A stretch of DNA of 64,000 bases from Clostridia bacterium. GTDB lineage: Bacteria > Bacillota > Clostridia > Oscillospirales > CAG-272. Shown here in pieces: positions 58,492 through 64,000 of the stretch; positions within the stretch are counted from its first letter, which is position 1; each line of letters opens with the position of its first letter. The notes below the pieces were generated by a model that saw only the letters and a list, made by a program, of their open reading frames with translations, was not told where the DNA came from and did not search any database. The DNA is taken from the NCBI GenBank assembly GCA_017472305.1, contig JAFUQP010000016.1, positions 1 to 64,000 of the forward strand, written 5' to 3'. Both the position numbers and the translations under genes were made by a program.

Positions 58492-59991
58492 ATGGCTAAA
58501 GAAATTCAGCTCGACGAAAACGGCAAGCGCAAGTTTGGTATTCGCGACAGTATTGCGTACGCCGCAGGAGACCTTGGCTGTAATATGAGCTTCGCGCTCA
58601 AGGGCACCATGGCGCTCTTCTGGACTCAGGTTATGGGTCTCAGCCTTTGGTATTCGCTTCTTCTCGTTATCGTTCAGGTTTGGGATGCAATCAACGACCC
58701 GCTTATTGGAACGATAATCGACTCGGACAGACGCAGCTACAAGAGGAATAAGTTCCTCACCTACATCTGGTTCGGCTCTATCGGACTTATCGTGGGCGGC
58801 GCGTGCTGCTTCCTTCCCTTCCCCGGCGCACCCCTCTGGGCTAAGATAATTATCTTCATTGCAGGATACGTTATCTGGGATGCCTTCTACACAATCGCAA
58901 ACGTTCCTTACGGCTCGCTTCTCTCGCTCATCTCGAAGGAGCCCGCAGACAGAGCTTCCCTCTCGGCATGGCGTTCTATCGGCTCGATGGTCGGTAACAT
59001 GCTCCCCATGGTTATCCTTCCCTTCATCATCTACAAGGAAGACGGCGTAACCCTCAACGGTCCTATGGTATTCGTTGCGGCTCTCGTTATGGGCGTTCTC
59101 GGCTTTATCTGCTTCCAGTTTATGATTAAAAACACCGAGATTCGCGTCGAGGAAGACATCAAGCTCAACGAGGACCAGCCCAAGTTCAACGTTCTCGTAG
59201 CTCTCAAGAACTTCTGCCTCAACCGTCCCGCAGTCGGCGCAACCGTTGCCGCTATGGGTATGTTCATCGGTATGCAGGGTGCTACTACCGCGGTTACGGT
59301 CGTATTCCAGATTTACTTCAAGAACGCACAGATTTCGGGTGTCGTTCAGCTCTTCGCTATGATTCCTATCGTAGTGTTCACTCCCCTTGCGCGTAAGATG
59401 GTTACCAAGTACGGCAAGAAGGAGCTCTCGGTAATCGGCGCTATCTGCTCCATCGTCGGCGGAGCGTGCCTCTTTATCATTACTCCCGACAACACCGCGC
59501 TCGACCTCGTTCTCTACATTCTTTGCCAGCTCGTTTACAGCCTCGGTCTTGGTATCTACTCCACCGTATCCTGGGCTATGATGGGTGACGCTATCGACTA
59601 CAACGAGTGGAAGACCGGCAAGCGTGAGGAAGGCGTTGTTTACTCGCTTCACTCCTTCTTCAGAAAGCTCGCTCAGGGTCTTGGCCCCGCAGTTGCTCTC
59701 GTTATAATGACCGCTCTCGGCTATGTTAACAACGCAAACCTTGACGCAAACGGCGAATACACCAACATTCCCGACGCGGCAGGTAACTTCAACGCAATCA
59801 ACGTTGAGTGGCTCGGCTGGGACGTTGCGGTTAACCTCAGAATACTCGTTGCTGCACTCTTCCTTGTTGCTGCAATTATGCAGTTCGTAGGTCTTGCTCT
59901 TATCTACAACCTTGACAAGAAGACCCTTGATAAGATGAACGCTGACCTTGAGGCAAGACACGCATCTGTTGAGGCTCCCGTCGAAGGCTAA
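58492..59991 (+). CDS. GPH family glycoside-cation symporter (MFS)
   Basis: 499 residues with twelve membrane helices. The N-terminal IRDSIAYAAGDLGCNMSFALKG and WDAINDPLIGTIIDSDRR are hallmarks of the glycoside-pentoside-hexuronide:cation symporters (MelB, UidB, XynP). The start follows GGAGG. With a GH2 enzyme and uronate genes downstream, a glucuronide or other beta-glycoside is the likely cargo; this is context inference. It ends before a strong terminator, so the GH2 gene has its own promoter. Confidence 0.93.
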   Translation: MAKEIQLDENGKRKFGIRDSIAYAAGDLGCNMSFALKGTMALFWTQVMGLSLWYSLLLVIVQVWDAINDPLIGTIIDSDRRSYKRNKFLTYIWFGSIGLIVGGACCFLPFPGAPLWAKIIIFIAGYVIWDAFYTIANVPYGSLLSLISKEPADRASLSAWRSIGSMVGNMLPMVILPFIIYKEDGVTLNGPMVFVAALVMGVLGFICFQFMIKNTEIRVEEDIKLNEDQPKFNVLVALKNFCLNRPAVGATVAAMGMFIGMQGATTAVTVVFQIYFKNAQISGVVQLFAMIPIVVFTPLARKMVTKYGKKELSVIGAICSIVGGACLFIITPDNTALDLVLYILCQLVYSLGLGIYSTVSWAMMGDAIDYNEWKTGKREEGVVYSLHSFFRKLAQGLGPAVALVIMTALGYVNNANLDANGEYTNIPDAAGNFNAINVEWLGWDVAVNLRILVAALFLVAAIMQFVGLALIYNLDKKTLDKMNADLEARHASVEAPVEG

Positions 59992-60031
59992 TTGAAAAAT
60001 ACACAAGCCGTTCACGCTGCATCGGCTTGAG

Positions 60032-60065
60032 GCGGTGTCCGATGCAAAATCGGACACCGCTTTTC
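60032..60065 (+). terminator. Terminator after symporter gene
   Basis: GCGGTGTCCGAT pairs perfectly with ATCGGACACCGC, then TTTTCT. A second hairpin, CAAGCCG/CGGCTTG, lies just upstream (60004-60029). Confidence 0.93.
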
Positions 60066-60106
60066 TAAAAATGTTAACCTGCAATTAACTAATTGTATAT
60101 TTTTTA

Positions 60107-60115
60107 TGGTATAAT
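60107..60115 (+). promoter_or_regulatory. Extended -10 promoter of GH2 gene
   Basis: TGGTATAAT (TGn plus TATAAT at 60110-60115). No good -35 box is seen, which fits an extended -10 promoter. Confidence 0.6.
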
Positions 60116-60191
60116 AATAGATGAGGAATTTTTGCTCCTCTCCAAACAATGCTAACAACATACCGCCGCACAAGCGGCAAAAGGAGAACAA

Positions 60192-62453
60192 ATGAGAAAT
60201 ATTATCAACATCAACGAAGGCTGGCAATTTATCAAGGACTCTGCCGACCCCGCAAGAAAGGAAGGCGCCGTAGCTGTTAACCTTCCCCACTCGTGGAACG
60301 CAACCGACGGACAGGACGGCGGCAACGACTACTTCCGCGGCTCCTGCCTCTACGTAAAGGAGATTAAGAAGGCTGACCTTCCCGAGGCGGCAAAATACTA
60401 TATTGAAATTCAGGGCGCTAACTCCTCGGCTGACCTCTACGTAGGCGGCGAGAAGCTTATGCACCACGACGGCGGCTACTCGACCTGGCGCGCCGACATC
60501 ACCGAGGCTCTCGGCGAGGGCGCAGAGATTGCGATAGTAGTTGACAACGCGCCTAATGAAACCGTTTACCCCCAGATGGCAGACTTCACCTTCTACGGCG
60601 GTCTTTACAGGGACGTAAATATTATCGCGGTTGCAGAAAACCACTTTGACCTCGACTACTACGGCGGCAAGGGACTTGCCATCACCCCGAAGGTAGAGGG
60701 CGCTGACGCTACCGTTACCGTTGACGTATACACCACCGACCTTGCAGACGGACAGAAGCTCGTATACTCTATCTACGACAAAGACGAGAAGCTTCTCCTC
60801 TCCACCGAAACCGAGGAAAAGACGGCTACCTTCAAGCTCGAGGGCGTTCACCTCTGGCACGCAAGACGCGACCCCTACCTCTACTGCTGCGAGGTCGAAA
60901 TCAAGGCAGGGGACGAGGTTGTTGACTCTGTTTGCTCCCGCTTCGGTGTAAGAAGCTTCGAGATTGACCCCGAGCGCGGATTTATTCTCAACGGCGAGGA
61001 GTATCCTCTCCACGGCGTATCCCGTCACCAGGACAGACTCGGCGTAGGTAACGCTCTTACCCACGAGCACCACATCGAGGATATGGACCTTATCTGTGAG
61101 GTTGGCGCGAACACTATCCGTCTTGCTCACTATCAGCACGACCAGTTCTTCTACGACCTCTGCGACGAGCGCGGTATGGTAGTTTGGGCTGAAATTCCTT
61201 ATATTTCAAAGCACCTTCCCGGCGCACGCGAGAACACAATCTCGCAGATGAAGGAGCTCATCACACAGAACTACAACCACCCCTCTATCGTTGTATGGGG
61301 ACTCTCCAACGAGATTACAATGAACGGCGAGGACGAGGACCTTATCTCCAACCACGTAGAGCTCAACGACCTCTGCCACGAGATGGACAAAACCCGTCTT
61401 ACCACCATTGCCTGCGTTTCGATGTGCTCGATTGACGCAAAGTACAACAAGATTCCCGACGTTATCTCCTACAACCACTACTTCGGCTGGTACGGCGGAG
61501 ATACCTCTATGAACGGCCCCTGGTTCGACAACTTCCACGCGAAGTACCCGAACATTCCGATAGGTGTCAGCGAGTACGGCTGCGAGGCTCTCAACTGGCA
61601 CACCTCGAACCCCACTCAGGGTGACTACACCGAGGAATACCAGGCATACTACCACGAGGAGCTTATCAAGCAGCTCTTTACGAGAAAGTATATCTGGTCT
61701 ACCCACGTATGGAATATGTTCGACTTCGGTGCTGACGCGCGTGCTGAGGGCGGCGAGAACGGACAAAACCACAAGGGTCTTGTAACTATGGACCGTAAGT
61801 ACAAGAAGGACTCCTTCTACGCTTACAAGGCATGGCTCTCAGACGAGCCCTTCGTACACCTTGCAGGTAAGAGATATATCGACAGAGTTGAGGACGTAAC
61901 CAAGGTTACCGTTTACTCGAACCTTCCCGAGGTTGAGCTCTTCGCAAACGGCGAGAGCCTCGGCAAGAAGACCGCAGAGGACCACTTCTTCTACTTCGAC
62001 GTTCCGAACAAGGGCGAAACGAAGCTCGTTGCCAAGGCAGGCGAGCTCACCGACGAGAGCGTAATCCGCAAGGTTGACGAGATGAACCAGGACTACGTTC
62101 TTAAGGAGAAGGGCGCAGTTCTTAACTGGTTCGACGTTGACGCTCCCGAGGGACGCTACTCGCTCAACGATAAAATTTCCGACATTATGCAGTCCTTCCG
62201 CGGTAAGCTTTGGTTTATCGGCATGGGCCTCAAGATTAAGAAGATGATGAGCGGCGAGAAGTCGGGCGAGAAGAAGAAGGCGGCAGGCTTTGAGCTCTCC
62301 GAGGGCGTAATGCAGATGATGGGCGGCTTCACCGTTCTCCGTCTTACCTCTATGATGGGTATGATGAACGTATCCTTCACCAAGGAGGAGCTGCTAAAGA
62401 TGAATAAGAAGCTCAACAGAATTAAGAAGCCCAAGTCGCTCCTTAAGAAGTAA
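60192..62453 (+). CDS. Glycoside hydrolase family 2 enzyme (beta-glucuronidase or beta-galactosidase)
   Basis: 753 residues, cytoplasmic. The N-terminal sugar-binding domain (WQFIKDSADPA ... VNLPHSWNATDG ... FYGGLYRDV), an immunoglobulin-like domain and a TIM barrel follow the GH2 plan. The acid/base is Glu374 (GLSNEI) and the nucleophile Glu461 (SEYGCEA). Context of a GPH symporter and uxuA favours beta-glucuronidase. An NxKG segment (QNHKGLVTMDRK) is present but also occurs in beta-galactosidases. Residues after about 640 form a basic, helical extension (LWFIGMGLKIKKMM, KKLNRIKKPKSLLKK) not needed for catalysis. AAGGAG precedes the start; uxuA follows in 21 bp. Confidence 0.92.
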   Translation: MRNIININEGWQFIKDSADPARKEGAVAVNLPHSWNATDGQDGGNDYFRGSCLYVKEIKKADLPEAAKYYIEIQGANSSADLYVGGEKLMHHDGGYSTWRADITEALGEGAEIAIVVDNAPNETVYPQMADFTFYGGLYRDVNIIAVAENHFDLDYYGGKGLAITPKVEGADATVTVDVYTTDLADGQKLVYSIYDKDEKLLLSTETEEKTATFKLEGVHLWHARRDPYLYCCEVEIKAGDEVVDSVCSRFGVRSFEIDPERGFILNGEEYPLHGVSRHQDRLGVGNALTHEHHIEDMDLICEVGANTIRLAHYQHDQFFYDLCDERGMVVWAEIPYISKHLPGARENTISQMKELITQNYNHPSIVVWGLSNEITMNGEDEDLISNHVELNDLCHEMDKTRLTTIACVSMCSIDAKYNKIPDVISYNHYFGWYGGDTSMNGPWFDNFHAKYPNIPIGVSEYGCEALNWHTSNPTQGDYTEEYQAYYHEELIKQLFTRKYIWSTHVWNMFDFGADARAEGGENGQNHKGLVTMDRKYKKDSFYAYKAWLSDEPFVHLAGKRYIDRVEDVTKVTVYSNLPEVELFANGESLGKKTAEDHFFYFDVPNKGETKLVAKAGELTDESVIRKVDEMNQDYVLKEKGAVLNWFDVDAPEGRYSLNDKISDIMQSFRGKLWFIGMGLKIKKMMSGEKSGEKKKAAGFELSEGVMQMMGGFTVLRLTSMMGMMNVSFTKEELLKMNKKLNRIKKPKSLLKK

Positions 62454-62474
62454 TATATCGGAAGGAAACAGCTT

Positions 62475-63554
62475 ATGAAAATGACGTTCCGCTGGTACGG
62501 CGAGGGAAACGACCGTATCAAGCTCTCGGATATAAAGCAGATTCCCGGTGTTGAGGGCATAGTCTGGGCTCTTCACGACAAGATGCCCGGCGAGGTCTGG
62601 CAGCCCGAGGAAATCGCCAAGGTCAAGGCGCAGTGCGACGAGTACGGATTCAACATTGACGTTGTTGAGTCGGTAAACGTTCACGACGATATCAAAATCG
62701 GCCTTCCCACAAGGGATAAATATATCGAGAACTATAAAGAAACCATCAGAAATCTCTCGAAATTCGGCGTCAAGGTTATCTGCTATAACTTTATGCCCAT
62801 TTTCGACTGGACCAGATCCAACCTCTTCCACGAGGTTGGTGACGGCTCTACCGCGCTCTTCTACGAGAAGGGTATGATACAGGACGACTACAACGCTATG
62901 GCAAAGTACATTCTCGACTTTACCGAGAAGTACAATATGTCCTTCCCCGGCTGGGAGCCCGAGAGAATGGCGAAGCTCGACGAGCTTTTCAAGGCTTACG
63001 CCGACGTCGACCACGAGAAGCTCTGGGCTAACCTCAAGTATTTCCTCGAGGCTATAATGCCCACCTGCCGCGAGTGCGACATCAAGATGGCTATTCATAT
63101 GGACGACCCGCCGTGGGATATCTTCGGTCTGCCGAGGCTTCTCGTTGACGAAAAGAGCATCGACCGCTTCCTTAAGATGGTAGACGACCCCTATAACTGT
63201 CTTACCCTTTGCTCGGGCAGCCTTAACGCGAACCCCGACACCAACGTTGCCGATATTGTACGCAAGCATTGCGACAGAATCGCCTTTGCACATATCAGAA
63301 ACGTAAAGCACTTCGAGAACGGCGACTTCTCCGAGGCAAGCCACAGAGATTGCGACGGAGATACCGGTATACTCGACATTCTCACAGCATATCACGAGTG
63401 CGGCTTTGACGGATATATCCGTCCCGACCACGGCAGACACCTCTGGGGCGAGGGCCCCGGCACCGTGCGCCCGGGATACGGTCTTTACGACAGAGCGCTC
63501 GGCATAATGTATATGCTCGGAGTTTGGGACCTGCTTGAAAAGCAGAAGAAATGA
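62475..63554 (+). CDS. uxuA: Mannonate dehydratase
   Basis: 359 residues. The family opening MTFRWYGEGNDRIKLSDIKQIPGVEGIVWALHD is clear, with the metal-binding and catalytic parts FNIDVVESVNVHDDIK, MAIHMDDPPWDIFGLPRLL, LCSGSLNANPDTN and IRPDHGRHLWGE. It dehydrates D-mannonate to 2-keto-3-deoxygluconate, the central step of glucuronate breakdown. The start follows GGAAGGAA. It lies 21 bp after the GH2 gene and 10 bp before an SDR, in one unit. Confidence 0.97.
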   Translation: MKMTFRWYGEGNDRIKLSDIKQIPGVEGIVWALHDKMPGEVWQPEEIAKVKAQCDEYGFNIDVVESVNVHDDIKIGLPTRDKYIENYKETIRNLSKFGVKVICYNFMPIFDWTRSNLFHEVGDGSTALFYEKGMIQDDYNAMAKYILDFTEKYNMSFPGWEPERMAKLDELFKAYADVDHEKLWANLKYFLEAIMPTCRECDIKMAIHMDDPPWDIFGLPRLLVDEKSIDRFLKMVDDPYNCLTLCSGSLNANPDTNVADIVRKHCDRIAFAHIRNVKHFENGDFSEASHRDCDGDTGILDILTAYHECGFDGYIRPDHGRHLWGEGPGTVRPGYGLYDRALGIMYMLGVWDLLEKQKK

Positions 63555-63564
63555 GGATAAAAGA

Positions 63565-64000
63565 ATGAAGAAAAACGTATTAAATACCGACCTTACAGGC
63601 AAGGTTGCCGTAGTAACGGGTGCAGGAGGAGTTCTCTGCTCCTACTTTGCAAAGGTGCTCGCAAGAGCAGGCGCGAAGGTCGCACTCCTTGACCTCAACT
63701 ACGACGCGGCAAACGCTTTTGCCGAGGAAATCGTAGCAGAGGGCGGAATTGCAAAGGCGTACGCCTGCAACGTTCTCGAGAAGGAAACCTGCTACAAGGT
63801 AGCCGACGAGGTTGAAAAAGAGCTCGGCAAGTGCGACGTGCTTATCAACGGCGCGGGCGGAAACAACCCGAGAGCTACCACCGATAAGGAGTACTTCGAG
63901 CTTGGCGATATCGACGCCGACACCAAGAGCTTCTTTGACCTTGACGCGTCGGGAGTTGGCTTTGTGTTCAACCTTAACTTCCTCGGCACTCTTATTCCTA
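63565..64000 (+). CDS. SDR, probable D-mannonate (fructuronate) oxidoreductase, partial
   Basis: The ATG at 63565 opens a frame of 145 complete codons that runs off the window edge. GKVAVVTGAGGVLCSYFAKVLARAGAKVALLDLN carries the NAD(P)-binding GxxxGxG-type loop (TGAGGVLC, slightly atypical), and CDVLINGAGGNNP the NNAG-like motif. The N-terminal NxDLTGKVAVVTGAGG and SGVGFVFNLNFLGTL are typical of the SDRs beside uxuA that reduce fructuronate to mannonate. It starts ten bases after uxuA. The catalytic Tyr and Lys lie outside the window. Confidence 0.85.
   Translation, partial: MKKNVLNTDLTGKVAVVTGAGGVLCSYFAKVLARAGAKVALLDLNYDAANAFAEEIVAEGGIAKAYACNVLEKETCYKVADEVEKELGKCDVLINGAGGNNPRATTDKEYFELGDIDADTKSFFDLDASGVGFVFNLNFLGTLIP

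Noticed and set aside
58360-60084. 574-codon minus frame opposite the symporter gene
   Set aside because: It is the antisense of a strongly conserved GPH symporter. Long open antisense frames are produced by the codon bias here, as also at 30302-31480, 60012-61139 and 62394-63602.

Overview
The window is one contiguous stretch of a bacterial chromosome with roughly balanced GC. It looks like an anaerobic gut member of the Bacillota, class Clostridia. Supporting signs are strong AAGGAGG-type ribosome binding sites, near-consensus sigma-A promoters with 17-bp spacers, a CIRCE heat-shock operator, a SipW-type signal peptidase with matching signal peptides, the PyrK/PyrD electron-transfer form of dihydroorotate dehydrogenase, GPH-type sugar symport and hexuronate catabolism. 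The genus cannot be named from the sequence alone. No rRNA, phage or insertion sequence is seen. There are two tRNA genes and unusually many short palindromic repeats between genes.

Layout. 1-2750: the ATPase of an ABC exporter behind an attenuator-like leader, a tRNA with CAT anticodon inside a partly decayed tandem duplication, tRNA-Thr, and a small membrane protein. 2766-6174: pheT and pheS (minus strand). 6461-19984: an accessory, probably glycan-related cluster. It holds a beta-helix protein, a DMT transporter, an AraC regulator, a 49-residue peptide, a secreted protein, a 1335-residue lipoprotein, a cytoplasmic paralogue of that lipoprotein's core, and a DUF4838 protein. Two promoters in this cluster share one upstream element. 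20054-23088: clpB behind CIRCE and an array of about ten small hairpins. 23318-28070: a DegV protein, a fused ABC ATPase-permease carrying three EF-hand-like loops, and a small divergent regulator pair with traces of a duplication.

28131-37714: pyrimidine biosynthesis, in the order pyrC, carB, pyrK, pyrD, pyrF, pyrE, pyrB. It makes UMP from carbamoyl phosphate and aspartate; carA and pyrR are absent from the window. Three 125-bp palindromic units precede carB, and PyrB carries a C-terminal zinc module like that of PyrI. 37833-42808: a surface-fibre type locus with two SipW-type secreted proteins flanking a polytopic signal peptidase and a DUF5305-like membrane protein. 43021-57434: mostly housekeeping genes, namely a PlsC-like acyltransferase, ComM, a U32 peptidase, an HtrA-like lipoprotein protease, an SDR, a flavin reductase, an XRE regulator, ApbE, Lrp with an aminotransferase, an RlmL-like methyltransferase and a DUF308 protein.

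57491-64000: a TetR regulator divergent from a GPH sugar symporter, followed by a GH2 glycosidase, mannonate dehydratase (uxuA) and an SDR cut by the window edge. Together these would import a glycoside (probably a beta-glucuronide), cleave it and convert the uronate toward KDG.

The most unusual material is the SipW/DUF5305 locus, the PyrB-zinc fusion, the hairpin array before clpB, the attenuator before the first ABC gene, and the accessory cluster with its shared promoter element and small peptide. Functions are inferred from recognisable motifs and gene context; no database search was run.
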